From contig VCMS01000026.1 in assembly GCA_022539475.1 (NCBI GenBank), positions 112,530 through 176,529 of the forward strand: a stretch of 64,000 nucleotides of DNA, in the 5' to 3' direction. The position numbers and the translations under genes are program-made. The notes under the pieces are model-generated. The model was not told where the DNA came from, made no database searches, and saw nothing but the letters and a program-made list of their open reading frames with translations. Source of the DNA: Gracilaria domingensis. Lineage: Eukaryota > Rhodophyta > Florideophyceae > Gracilariales > Gracilariaceae. Position 1 is the first letter of the stretch. Each line of letters opens with the position of its first letter. Of the stretch, positions 22,293 to 31,420 are shown in pieces.

Positions 22293-22441
22293 ACTGGCCT
22301 GCCACCGAGATATCGTCAAAATGATTCAGGAAACGTTTTTGGACGCAAAAACCAAATTTGTAGAGCTCTCCAAGAGCGTCAGAACAAGACCAAGGCTATA
22401 GAAATCGGAGCTGTAACGCGTGAAATATGCATCAATCGTGT

Positions 22442-24436
22442 TTAGCTATCTTTATTCCAGTCAACACCGTCACCAAAGTAGTTCTCAGCGATGCTGGTGT
22501 TGCCGCTATAGTAGCGTTGTAAGACATTCTTCACCAGATATTGTCTACGAGTACCTTCCTGAGGAGACGACACATTCTCCAATGCAGTAATTGTTGCCCT
22601 AAACTTGTTCCCAGCGCACAATTCCGTAGTTTTCCGTCGAACAACAGAAACGTCTACATTTTTCTTGAATAGATTAAACTCCTGCCACGCACTATCAGTA
22701 GTAAACCGTTTGCACTTCAATTTTCCATGCTCTTGCTTATCAAATGAAAACACATGATACTTTGAAATCCGTAGAGACGATGGAATTGTAAAACAAGAAG
22801 ACAAAAAGTCTTTCCAAAGCAACCATCGAACAGTACATGAAGGAACAACAACGTTTGTGTTCGAACTTTCGTGAATAACTTTCATCATGTCCGCAGGCAC
22901 AACAGCGTCCCTTTGTTTCAGACAGCGCTTGATTAAACCAAATGCCCCGTCACATCTATTCTTGGTGTGGCCGGCAACCAAGAAAAACAACTCAATACAA
23001 TCCTCGTACTCCATTACTACCCGCCACGCAAAGTACCATATCATAAACCTATTTTTGTTCTGACCAGAACAATTATCGGCGGTAAAACATGCATGTCGCT
23101 GTCCAAAATTGTGCGGCGGGCTTTTGTGCTGTTCGAGCACAAAGTGCAGCATCGAGGCAACTTCGTTCGCTGTTTTGTTGTTTGGCCAATGGCCTTCAGG
23201 TAGTCCGAAGATAAAACACTTATTCATATTGCTGCTATAAACACCATTAATGTCAAACTTCAATCCTGTTACGAAGTGAAGCTGCCCAGGCTGCCGTAGT
23301 AAGTGGGGGAGAAGCACCTTCTCAGCAAAATCAAATATCAAATGCAAAGGTGCGGAGCGAGGATTCGTTTTCGACGTACTCTGTAAAGTGCAATAGTGCT
23401 CGTATTCGATTTTGGCCTCTTCCCTGTGCTGCTGTCGTGCATTCAAAACAGCTTGCTTGGCATTGATGTCTGTTAGAATGGATGCACTGTTTAAGAGTTG
23501 TGTGCATGTGTCACAAAAATCACTCCCACGCCTTAAAATCTTCAAAGTAGGGCAATGAGAGCGCCATATCGCGCAAAATGCCACACGAGACAACGGCGCG
23601 CTAGGTTTCTGTACTGCTGCCTGAACGACGAAACCCTCAATGAGGGCATTCCAAGAATCTTTGTAGGATTCATAAACAGTCTCTCTTCTCGTATCGCTCG
23701 GTAGCCACCGTACTGGAAGTTCACTTTCACTGCCTCGTCCTGTTGGACAGCTCATTGCGTTCAAGTATCCGTATCTGTCCAAGAAGGAAATCGCCAGTTT
23801 TGTCTGCGTTGTTAGTTTTCCTTTCCTGCTATTCGTGCGGTTGTTTGTACGCCATGCGAAGGAAGACGCTGATGAAACCTGACGGGCATAGTCGTTGATA
23901 GTCCGAGGATGCAACTGAACAACCGCGGCGAAAGCATTCATGCATACAAGTTTTCCTCGCATTGCGTACATGGTTGTTGTGTGTCCTTTCTCCGGAAACA
24001 GGCGTCGTTTTCGTTTTCGCGCATGAGCGTATTGAGTGTCCCATCGGTTGAGAAAATTACTCTGCTCGTTTGATGCTGTTAATGACAAAAGAATGCTTCG
24101 TACACTGTTGATTCGTTCTAGTTCAGACAATGCCGCAAATCCTAACGACGTCTCCCAAGCGTTGTTAAATACGCAACGAGGTGTGCAATGGCATTTCGCC
24201 ATTGTTTGTTCAAAGTGCTTTTTAGCGTTCTGTTCTTGTACTCCAGTCACACGGAGAGCAAGATGGTTTTGTTGTTGATCGAAGGATGAACAGGGACTCA
24301 ATGAATGCTGTTGATTTTCTTCGTCTGCTCCATTTTCTGTTGTCTGTAGTAGCGCTGTACTGAGCGGCAGCGTTTGCGTTTCAAGCAGGTCATGGCGTTG
24401 CACACTCTCTGGGTCGAATGGGTCGACAGGTTCCAT
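22442..24436 (-). CDS. RNase H-fold, transposase-like protein (DUF7869-like) inside the hAT element
   Basis: 664 residues from the ATG at 24436. The N-terminal third has a Cys-rich motif (C-H-C-T-P-R-C, about residues 83-89), and C-D-T-C follows near residue 300. The C-terminal half carries a series of acidic motifs of a DDE/RNase H-like nuclease: LIFDFAEKVLLP, then ACFTADNCSGQNKNRFM, then VAGHTKNRCDGAFGLIKR. The ADNCSGQNKN and GHTKNxxDGxFG motifs belong, to my knowledge, to a family widespread in transposon-rich eukaryotes (annotated DUF7869), usually of unknown function. It is not the hAT transposase, which is encoded divergently next door. Either the hAT element carries it as cargo, or a separate element inserted here; an inverted repeat around it (22256 and 24720) would fit the latter. 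Confidence 0.75.
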   Translation of the reverse strand: MEPVDPFDPESVQRHDLLETQTLPLSTALLQTTENGADEENQQHSLSPCSSFDQQQNHLALRVTGVQEQNAKKHFEQTMAKCHCTPRCVFNNAWETSLGFAALSELERINSVRSILLSLTASNEQSNFLNRWDTQYAHARKRKRRLFPEKGHTTTMYAMRGKLVCMNAFAAVVQLHPRTINDYARQVSSASSFAWRTNNRTNSRKGKLTTQTKLAISFLDRYGYLNAMSCPTGRGSESELPVRWLPSDTRRETVYESYKDSWNALIEGFVVQAAVQKPSAPLSRVAFCAIWRSHCPTLKILRRGSDFCDTCTQLLNSASILTDINAKQAVLNARQQHREEAKIEYEHYCTLQSTSKTNPRSAPLHLIFDFAEKVLLPHLLRQPGQLHFVTGLKFDINGVYSSNMNKCFIFGLPEGHWPNNKTANEVASMLHFVLEQHKSPPHNFGQRHACFTADNCSGQNKNRFMIWYFAWRVVMEYEDCIELFFLVAGHTKNRCDGAFGLIKRCLKQRDAVVPADMMKVIHESSNTNVVVPSCTVRWLLWKDFLSSCFTIPSSLRISKYHVFSFDKQEHGKLKCKRFTTDSAWQEFNLFKKNVDVSVVRRKTTELCAGNKFRATITALENVSSPQEGTRRQYLVKNVLQRYYSGNTSIAENYFGDGVDWNKDS

Positions 24437-24722
24437 TTGGAGCTAATGAGAAGAGATTGGTGGGATCGTTTGAGTGCGTGTGAGATAGAAACTACACCTC
24501 AGAAAAATGTTTTGGCGTGTATCTTGGCTTCTTGTGTGTTTTCGAAAACAAGCACTTGGTGCTTCTCTTGTACTGTTCTGCTCATATCTCCGGACTGACA
24601 TTGTTTTTTTCAAATCTGCTTCGTGCGGCAGAAAGCGGAGACTGTCGGCTTTCTATTGGTGTGTCTATCTTCGAACGGATAATTTTTGCCATTTGGAGTT
24701 TTCAAAATGAATCGCTACACAG
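24437..24722. promoter_or_regulatory. bidirectional promoter region between the two hAT-borne ORFs
   Basis: 286 bases separate the two divergent ATGs at 24436 (minus) and 24723 (plus). No long frame spans it. Its right end holds one arm of the internal inverted repeat, directly before the hAT transposase ATG. Control of both genes from here is inferred from layout only. Confidence 0.5.
24684..24720 (-). repeat. internal inverted repeat of the hAT element, right arm
   Basis: Inverted copy of 22256-22292. On the plus strand it reads GCCATTTGGAGTTTTCAAAA and onward to CTACACA. It ends two bases before the transposase ATG at 24723 and contains another in-frame-independent ATG at about 24707. Confidence 0.85.
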
Positions 24723-27086
24723 ATGTCGACATCAAGTGGCTCCAATACTTGCTTAAGCGCTACACCCACAAACATGACGACACCCTCAGACACTACGACA
24801 GCACCTACGACTCTCTCCGCCGCTTTGGTGATAAAAAAGCACTCTGACCAACAGCTCAAACGCCGTGGTCCTAGCAATGGAAAGGGATCCAGCACGAAAG
24901 TTTCAGCCTGGAGTACTATTGCCGCAACCATTATCAAACATGATCAAACACCACGATTTCAATGTGCTCTTTGCGGAGTAGTGCGCCGCATTAACAAATC
25001 TTATTCCAATAGCAACATTGTGTTGCACTATCGAACACATCACGTACTTGCTTTTGAGAAGCTTTGTAAATGTATAGCACAAAATGGAACCGAAACGGAG
25101 TTGAAGGCAGTCATTCAACGGTTCAAAAAGGCACGTGGCATGCACACACAGTCCTCTGCGTTTACTTCGTTTGGCTTCAAGCCCACAACAGTCATTGGTG
25201 ATAAGTCTGTACCTCCCAAAATTATTCAGAGCGTTGGAATACTTATGTTTGCATGTCACAGTGAAATTCCGCTAGGTGGAATAGGCACCCCAGTGTTTCA
25301 AGGTCTGGTAGATATTATGGGTGGGCGAGTCCAGTTTTCCTGCAAACGGTCGCTAGAAGCGCATCTCGTATCTACATACAAGGCTGTCTGCTCTCTATTG
25401 AAGACAAGAGTAGCAAGGGCAAAAGTTGGTTCCTTAACCTTTGATGGATGGAGTGCTGCACTTGGTGCCCCCATTATGGGTGTAACATGGCACTACATTG
25501 ACGAGCAGTGGAAATTGTGGTGTGTGCCGGTGACAACATTGAACTTAGGGAACCTTCCAAAAACCGCTCAGCAAATCAGAGACGTGTTGGAGGAAATTGT
25601 TTCTACAAATCTAATTGTTGGCACCGATGAAGTGTGTCTCTCTACTGTGACCACGGACAATGAAGCGGCTACTGCTAAAGCTGCTGATCTGCTCACCAAT
25701 CAATTCGGAAGTGTGCGATGCATTGTTCACACTTTGGCGTTAGTTGTTAATGATGTATTCAAGGAAGGTACCCCATGGCAGCAGTATATGGATCATGTGA
25801 ACAAGGTAACATCTTATTTCAGCTACCATCCTAAGGCCAACATGCTACTGCGTGAAAAGCAATTGAATGAGGGTGTAACGAATGACCGTTTGCAACGTTT
25901 AAAGCATGACATCCCTACTAGATGGCATTCTAGGCTTGCCGCAATGACAACATATCTTACCCGAGCGTCCAACATCCAAGCAGTTTCTGAAGAGCTCTTA
26001 ATTTCAACTGCCGAGCTACCGCATCTTTCAGTGGAGAGCATGGACTGCTTGGCTGAAATTATTACTGTGCTTAAAGAGGTTCGCCGCGTTGCCAGGCTGT
26101 TGGAAGCCGATCGTAAGGTAACAATGTCTCGCGCGCCACGATTGGTTCTTGAGCTGTATGAAACGCTGCAAGTTATGTCTGGTTCGCTGGTGCCAAACTC
26201 AGAACATTTTCACCAGAGTACGAATGACTCTGGTTTGCATTTATTTCCTGATCTGGAATCTACAGTAAGGCCGTCAGTGCGGAGCGCTGCGGTGGCTGAC
26301 AAAGCAAGGGACAGGGCTCGTGAGGCTCGTCTGATCAAACTTGTTGCTCGCAATTTATGTGACAGGTTGTGCGAACGTCTGGAAGATCGATTGGGTGATT
26401 TGTGGAAACCGGTTGATGTAAGTGCAGTCTTGTGGATTCCTTCTGAAGTACAAAGTGATGATGGCGGCACAACAGGACACTTGGAGCTAAAGCAAAGCCG
26501 TAGGGTTCTACTGTTTCACTTGGCCGCATTAGTTGATATCAATGAATGTGAACTAGACTTTTTGGTGTTCTCAGAGCACCAACGGGAGAATTACTTTTGT
26601 TTATTGCACTCTGCGCTCGTTAGGGAAGTACGGATGATAGATGAAACTATTTCGCTCTCAACGGAGACTTTAGAAACGCTATTCGGGATTGTTCATAATG
26701 ATATGCGGGAAATGCTGAAAACAAATGGCAGAAGAGAGCCGGAGGAAGCGCTCTTGTATTGGAAACGCGCAAACTCTTCTCTTGGAATGGTTAGTCCTGC
26801 TCCGTTTAACACGGTTGCTCGCGCGTTTCTTGCTGGTCAAGCGTCCTCAGCCGCCGCCGAACGGCTTTTCAGCAACTTCGGGCGGCGTGAGGGAAGGCAA
26901 TGTCAGTCGCTTTTGCCTAGTACTACAGAAATGTGCGAGGTGATCAGGTTGTTTGTTTCTAATGAACTGCAGACGGACACAGAAAGTCAATTAGGTTTAT
27001 TGCATCCTACGGGAGACTCGTTCAGACGTTTGGTACATAGAATCGCAACATTGGTATGGCAGGGGCAGCATGGTTCTGGGATGTGA
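24723..27086 (+). CDS. hAT family transposase (BED zinc finger, RNase H-like, dimerisation domain)
   Basis: 787 residues. A BED-type zinc finger lies at about residues 60-112 (FQCALCGVVRR ... LHYRTHH: C-x2-C ... H-x4-H). The catalytic domain shows the first Asp in LTFDGWSAALGAP, the second in TTDNEAATAKAADLL, and the conserved C-x2-H of CIVHTLALVVND, typical of hAT proteins. The hAT C-terminal dimerisation region lies near residues 695-745 (FLAGQASSAAAERLFSNFGR). The frame is unbroken and the length is normal, so the protein could be functional. It would bind the 27-bp terminal repeats of its element and excise and reinsert it with 8-bp duplications. The start at 24723 is the first ATG of this frame; an upstream ATG near 24707 opens a different, short frame. 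Confidence 0.95.
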   Translation: MSTSSGSNTCLSATPTNMTTPSDTTTAPTTLSAALVIKKHSDQQLKRRGPSNGKGSSTKVSAWSTIAATIIKHDQTPRFQCALCGVVRRINKSYSNSNIVLHYRTHHVLAFEKLCKCIAQNGTETELKAVIQRFKKARGMHTQSSAFTSFGFKPTTVIGDKSVPPKIIQSVGILMFACHSEIPLGGIGTPVFQGLVDIMGGRVQFSCKRSLEAHLVSTYKAVCSLLKTRVARAKVGSLTFDGWSAALGAPIMGVTWHYIDEQWKLWCVPVTTLNLGNLPKTAQQIRDVLEEIVSTNLIVGTDEVCLSTVTTDNEAATAKAADLLTNQFGSVRCIVHTLALVVNDVFKEGTPWQQYMDHVNKVTSYFSYHPKANMLLREKQLNEGVTNDRLQRLKHDIPTRWHSRLAAMTTYLTRASNIQAVSEELLISTAELPHLSVESMDCLAEIITVLKEVRRVARLLEADRKVTMSRAPRLVLELYETLQVMSGSLVPNSEHFHQSTNDSGLHLFPDLESTVRPSVRSAAVADKARDRAREARLIKLVARNLCDRLCERLEDRLGDLWKPVDVSAVLWIPSEVQSDDGGTTGHLELKQSRRVLLFHLAALVDINECELDFLVFSEHQRENYFCLLHSALVREVRMIDETISLSTETLETLFGIVHNDMREMLKTNGRREPEEALLYWKRANSSLGMVSPAPFNTVARAFLAGQASSAAAERLFSNFGRREGRQCQSLLPSTTEMCEVIRLFVSNELQTDTESQLGLLHPTGDSFRRLVHRIATLVWQGQHGSGM

Positions 27087-27141
27087 CTATGTTTGACTAA
27101 CTAGCGTGAATATGGGTGACTAATGACTATCAAAGAAGACA

Positions 27142-27168
27142 AGTTAGTTAGTCATGTATTCGGGCCTG
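27142..27168 (-). repeat. right terminal inverted repeat of the hAT element
   Basis: Read on the minus strand it begins CAGGCCCGAATACATGACTA. It is followed on the plus strand by the second copy of the 8-bp duplication CTTATTTT. Confidence 0.95.
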
Positions 27169-27176
27169 CTTATTTT

Positions 27177-27860
27177 CGTAAAGCTCTGAAATCAAACCCT
27201 AATGACTTTCACTGGCTTTTAATGTCCTCAGCGCTCTAAAGTTGGATCAGCTGCCTCACTAACCTTGAGCGTTTATCACAATTGTGAGTATTGTACGCGA
27301 ATTCTTTATATGTTTTGATACATCGATCGTTGCGAGGTGCCAATTGATGTCATACTTGTGAATAGAGGCCTCTGTCGTTGTGCTGATATGCTCTTTTCAC
27401 TTGTAGGTAGGTAAAATTCTGTATGGAAGACGTAAAGCTGATGTGCATCGAAGAGGGTTCAGATAATGAGAATGCACTGTGACTGCTTTTTGCTTTCATG
27501 TTGAGCGTTTGGTGGCGGTCGCGGCGCGCTTTTGAATACCTGACGCTTTGTAAAGGATCTAGAATACGTTGGCAGAGGTAAACGCATGCAAAGCAGACGC
27601 AATACGGATGATAAACTGGGAAGGTTTGATGAAGAAAGCTATCATCATGGTAGATTTACTCATTATAAACTCCATAATTAACCCGTTTCCAAAATTGACC
27701 TTTTTTGGACGGTACCGCGAAAAAGCGCGCGCTTTTTGCCAAAAGCGCTCAAAACTTTCAGCCCACCCAGAGGGTAAAAGGTTCGTAGGATACCCACGCG
27801 TGCGTCGCCGCGCGCGGCGCCGGCCGCGCGCCCGCGCCGCGCCACGCCGCCGCACCCACA
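27177..27860. other. intergenic region between the hAT element and the BMT2 gene
   Basis: AT-moderate until about 27780, where composition switches abruptly to extremely GC-rich, about 80 bases before the methyltransferase ATG. It probably contains the BMT2 promoter. No gene seen. Confidence 0.5.
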
Positions 27861-28769
27861 ATGAGCGCGCGCCCGCGCGCGCGCTCGCCGCCGCCGCCGC
27901 CGCCGCCGCGCGCGGCGCTGCTGCCCGACGCGCGCGCGCTGAGCCGGCGGCAGACCGTCGCGCTGTACCACACGCTCAACAAGCGCGAGGCGGCGGTGGC
28001 GCGCGACGCGGCGCTGCCCAACGCGGCGGCGCGCGCCGCGCAGCGCGCGCTGCTGCGCGCGCAGCGCTCGCTCATCGGCATGCGCGCCTACCAGGCGGCG
28101 TCGCGCGCGGGCGAGCGCGTGGCGCGCGGCGCCTCGTTCGACTGCTCCGCCTGCGTCACGGCGCACCTGCGCCGCCTCGCGTTCGCCGCCGACCACGTGC
28201 GCCTGCTGGACGTGGGCGCGCTCGCGCCGCGCTTCCCGCGCGCCGTCGCCACCGCCGCGGGCGCGCTGCCGCTGCGCGCCACCGCCATCGACCTGCACCC
28301 GCCCGCCGCCGCCGCCGCCGCCGCCGTGCTGCGCGCCGACCTCGTCGACTTTGCCGCCGACGCCGCGCGCCGCGCCTCCTTCGACGTCGTCTGCCTCTCG
28401 CTCTGCCTCAACTTCGAGCGCTGCGCGCGCCGCCGCGCCGCCATGCTGCGCGCCGCGCACGCGCTGGCCGCGCCGCGCGCCACGCTCTTCCTCACGCTGC
28501 CGGCGCCGTGCGTCGCCAACAGCCGCTTCCTGGACGCGCGCACGCTGGCGCGCGTGCTGCTGGCGTGCGGCTTCCGCGTCGCCGCCACGCGCTTCTCGCG
28601 CCGGCTGCTGCTGTGCGTCGCGACGCAGTGCCACCCCGTGCCGGACGCCCGCCTGGCGCGCCGCCGCGTCGTGCGCCCTGGCAAGGCGCGCAACAACTTT
28701 TGCATCTGCGTGCCCGCCATCCCCGACGCCGCGCCGCCGCCGTCCAGAGCCGTCGCCGCGCCGCCGCGG

Positions 28770-28830
<61 letters not shown>

Positions 28831-28940
28831 GCGCGGCACGCGGCCGCGGCGCGCAGCCGTCGACCAGCAACTCGCGGCGAAAGGCGCGCCGCCGCGCCGC
28901 GTTCAAGGCGCGCCGCGCAATTACAAAAGCGCCGTCATAA
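27861..28940 (+). CDS. BMT2: BMT2-like 25S rRNA adenine-N1 methyltransferase
   Basis: 359 residues from ATG at 27861. After a Pro/Arg-rich start, the protein has the features I associate with the Bmt2 family: YQAASRAGERVARGASFDCS, then a Rossmann-type SAM site LLDVGALAPRF, an acidic loop at AIDLHPP, then FDVVCLSLCLNFERC and LFLTLPAPCVANSRFLD, and LLACGFRVAATRFSRRLLL. In yeast this family methylates N1 of an adenine in 25S rRNA in the nucleolus; the wider family includes the SAM sensor SAMTOR, so a sensor role is an alternative. The C-terminus carries an uninterrupted run of 19 CCG codons (28773-28829) and a basic Arg-rich tail. GC content is extreme, so long shadow frames exist on both strands. 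Confidence 0.8.
28773..28829 (+). repeat. (CCG)19 trinucleotide run in BMT2
   Basis: Nineteen consecutive CCG codons encode a polyproline segment near the C-terminus of the methyltransferase. The run lies outside the conserved domain and is likely to vary in length between strains. Confidence 0.95.
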
Positions 28941-29112
28941 TTCGCGCCGCGCTCCGCGCCGCGCTCCGCGCCCTCTTCCAACGTAAATCTCTCCATCTAT
29001 CGCTCTACGCCCCACGTCCCTCCCCGTTGTCGGCGGCGGCGTCGTCGTCGCCCACTCTCGCGAGTTCGCCGTGCGCGCTCGCGCGCGCCCCCCCTGTGCG
29101 CGGCGCCTCGTC

Positions 29113-31134
29113 ATGACGTCTTCTCCCGCGGCGGGCGGCGCGCCGCCCGTCGCGCGGGAGGGCGACCACCCGCTGCGCGCCGACCCGCTCAACGTGCTGC
29201 CGGACGCCGTGCGCGTGCCGCGCCGCGCGCGCGCGCTGCCTGCCCGCCGTGCGCGCCGGAGCAGCGCGCCGCCGCCGCCGCCGGAGGCGGCGGCGACGGC
29301 GAGTGAGCGCCGTGCGGCGGCGGCGGCGGCCGGTGCGGATGGGTCGCCGCAGCAGCTGGCGGAAGATACCACCCGATTGCTGCAAGCTCATCAGCGCCCG
29401 CGCGATCCTCTGCTCATGCATCTGGCGCAGCGCGCGGAGCGCCCGCAGTCGCCGCCGGCGGGTGACGCGTATGCGGCTGACATTCACGCGGTGCTCGCGC
29501 GCTGGGAGGAGGGCGAGCGAGACACTTATTCGGACGGTGTCATCGATCGTTCTGATGTCACCTTGTTTCCGGCGGCTGCGCAGAGAAGCATGGCGGCTGG
29601 CGTGTTTGTGGTCAGATCGCGACGCAACTGGACCATTGTCTCGACGCCCACGCAGGAGGATTATTACCTGGTGCGACGATCGATTGCCGACTTTCTGTGG
29701 CTGCACGATTGTCTCAGCGCGCGCAATGAGGGCGTCATCGTGCCGTTGCTTCCGCCTTTGAGCTTTGCGGGTCGCGTCAAGCATGGGTACGCCTACGAGC
29801 ACGAGCGTTTGAGGGCACTAGAGACGTTTTTGAGAAGGGTTGCCACTCATGCTGTGCTTTCTACCAGCGAGGAGTTGCTGGCCTTTCTGGGTGCTCTGGG
29901 AGAGGATGAGTGGCTCAAGATTCGGAGAGAGGCCATTAGTCATGAGAGTTCCATCACGTCCGCCTTGTTTGGCAGCTCGGCGGATGAGAATGCATGGCAT
30001 CGACTGGCGCACTGGGGCGAGAAAATGCTATGGCAGACGGGTAGAAGATTCAACAAGGCCTTGGTGTGGTTTCTTGAACGGGATGGCTCCGAGACGCTTG
30101 CGGAAGACTCTGCGGAAGCGCGCGTAGAACGATTGCATACGTACGTCAAGCATCTCGGAGTCTCTCTGGCCTTCTTGCGACACGCCACTGAAAAAGTTCA
30201 CAAGCAAAGGGAGGCTGAGCGCAATTGCGCCGTCTCAATGCAGAACGCTCTGCGAGAGCTGGGTACGCGGGAGGGTGGTAAGCTGGGCTCTCAGTTAGAA
30301 CAGGTCAGGCTGGAGATTCCACCGGAGGGCGAACTCCATTTTGCTGCCATGTCGAGTGCGAACACGAGCGCCGATCCGAGCGGCGATGCGCGTGGTGGTG
30401 CGAGTCTGGTTCCTGCTAATCGCGTGTTTGGCCCTCATTTGGATCACGGCACTTCGACCCATAATTCTTTGGGTGCGCAGGAGAAGCTACGTCGCTCACC
30501 TCCAGGTTCGAAGGGGTACTCACGACGTGTCTCGTTTGCTCCTGCGGAAAGGCCTCCTTCGTCAGACGATGGGCCAGTGGCAGGGGGAGGAGGAGGGGGA
30601 GGAGGGGACCTGTCTCGCAACGGGGTTCAAATTGCTCTACCAGTCGCACGCGTGGTGGATGACGTTTTCAGGGATTATGAAGAAAGAGCTAAAGGAGCTC
30701 AACGCATAATGAACGCTAGAAGGGAAGAACAAGATGCGTATGAACACGCCGTCGCGGTGTACACAAAGCTCCGTGATCAGCTGGAAAGCCGCACAGGGAG
30801 TATGTGGGATGGCCGATCGGAGGCATCCAATGAAGGCTTGGAGGGCTTGAAAACGGAAGTGAACAGGGCTTCAAACCGGTTGAAGGAGATACGGGAGCGG
30901 TACAAGAAAGTGGCATTGTCCACGACTGATGAGTTGAGACGGTTGCGGAATGATATGCATGAGGACTTGTGTGAAGCGCTGCACGGCATGGCTGTTGAAT
31001 ACGCCCGACAACATGCTGCCCATGCCGAAGCATGGACATCCTTGGCACAGTGCGTGAACGAGTTTCGAAAAAGTTCGAAAACAACTGTGACTTCCAGTCC
31101 GCAAAGTGGATCAGCTTCACGTAGCAGAATTTGA
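29113..31134 (+). CDS. PX-domain sorting nexin-like protein with C-terminal coiled-coil/BAR-like region
   Basis: 673 residues from ATG at 29113; an upstream in-frame ATG at 29071 is possible. The first 100 residues are Ala/Arg-rich and GC-biased. A PX domain lies at about residues 155-270: VFVVRSRRNWTIVS, then YYLVRRSIADFLWLHDCLS, GVIVPLLPPL, and ERLRALETFLRRVATHAVLSTSEELLAFL. PX domains bind phosphatidylinositol phosphates on endosomes. A Gly/Ser-rich linker follows and then a long helical C-terminal part (about 520-660) rich in charged heptads, consistent with a BAR-like dimerising region of SNX-BAR proteins. The likely role is endosomal membrane sorting. It follows BMT2 by 172 bp in the same direction and converges on the AIF-like gene 286 bp downstream. 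The DNA falls from very GC-rich to average within the gene. Confidence 0.8.
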   Translation: MTSSPAAGGAPPVAREGDHPLRADPLNVLPDAVRVPRRARALPARRARRSSAPPPPPEAAATASERRAAAAAAGADGSPQQLAEDTTRLLQAHQRPRDPLLMHLAQRAERPQSPPAGDAYAADIHAVLARWEEGERDTYSDGVIDRSDVTLFPAAAQRSMAAGVFVVRSRRNWTIVSTPTQEDYYLVRRSIADFLWLHDCLSARNEGVIVPLLPPLSFAGRVKHGYAYEHERLRALETFLRRVATHAVLSTSEELLAFLGALGEDEWLKIRREAISHESSITSALFGSSADENAWHRLAHWGEKMLWQTGRRFNKALVWFLERDGSETLAEDSAEARVERLHTYVKHLGVSLAFLRHATEKVHKQREAERNCAVSMQNALRELGTREGGKLGSQLEQVRLEIPPEGELHFAAMSSANTSADPSGDARGGASLVPANRVFGPHLDHGTSTHNSLGAQEKLRRSPPGSKGYSRRVSFAPAERPPSSDDGPVAGGGGGGGGDLSRNGVQIALPVARVVDDVFRDYEERAKGAQRIMNARREEQDAYEHAVAVYTKLRDQLESRTGSMWDGRSEASNEGLEGLKTEVNRASNRLKEIRERYKKVALSTTDELRRLRNDMHEDLCEALHGMAVEYARQHAAHAEAWTSLAQCVNEFRKSSKTTVTSSPQSGSASRSRI

Positions 31135-31420
31135 AACTAACTTTGTCGTCTCGTTAGTATGATTAATGGTTTTGATGATGGTGTACTTCTACGACACAAA
31201 CTTTCTTTCACTTGGTTTCACCTAACTACAACATTACGGACAATGTAAATGTGTATCCCTGTATGTACATTAGCTGAAGAAACCCTTTATAGACTCCAAC
31301 GCTACACTTGATTAGAAGATTGGCGCACAAGAGTCTGTGTGTCTTACTTCATAGCTCACTCTCTTGGGCCCTCTGTCCTAGCAAAAATGTATTAGTATCC
31401 GCGGTTGGTCGAGCAAAATG

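Larger units (their letters stand above)
22078..27168. mobile_element. complete hAT DNA transposon with two divergent ORFs
   Basis: The element is 5091 bp long. Terminal inverted repeats start CAGGCCCGAA at both ends and match for about 27 bases with two differences. The element is flanked by a perfect 8-bp direct duplication CTTATTTT (22070-22077 and 27169-27176), which is the hAT hallmark. Subterminal regions carry repeated GACTAACTAA-type motifs, probably transposase-binding sites. Inside are an intact hAT transposase (24723-27086, plus strand) and a second intact long ORF on the minus strand (22442-24436), sharing a 286-bp intergenic region. Perfect duplication and open frames suggest a young, possibly active element. 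Confidence 0.95.

Noticed and set aside
29071-29112. Upstream ATG of the PX protein at 29071
   Set aside because: It adds only 14 Arg-rich residues in GC-rich leader. The ATG at 29113 (CGTCATGACG context) was preferred, but the choice is not certain.
27569-29116. Long plus- and minus-strand frames (300-515 codons) overlapping BMT2
   Set aside because: They are products of extreme GC content (stops are rare) and consist of Ala/Arg/Pro repeats. Only the BMT2 frame has recognisable motifs.
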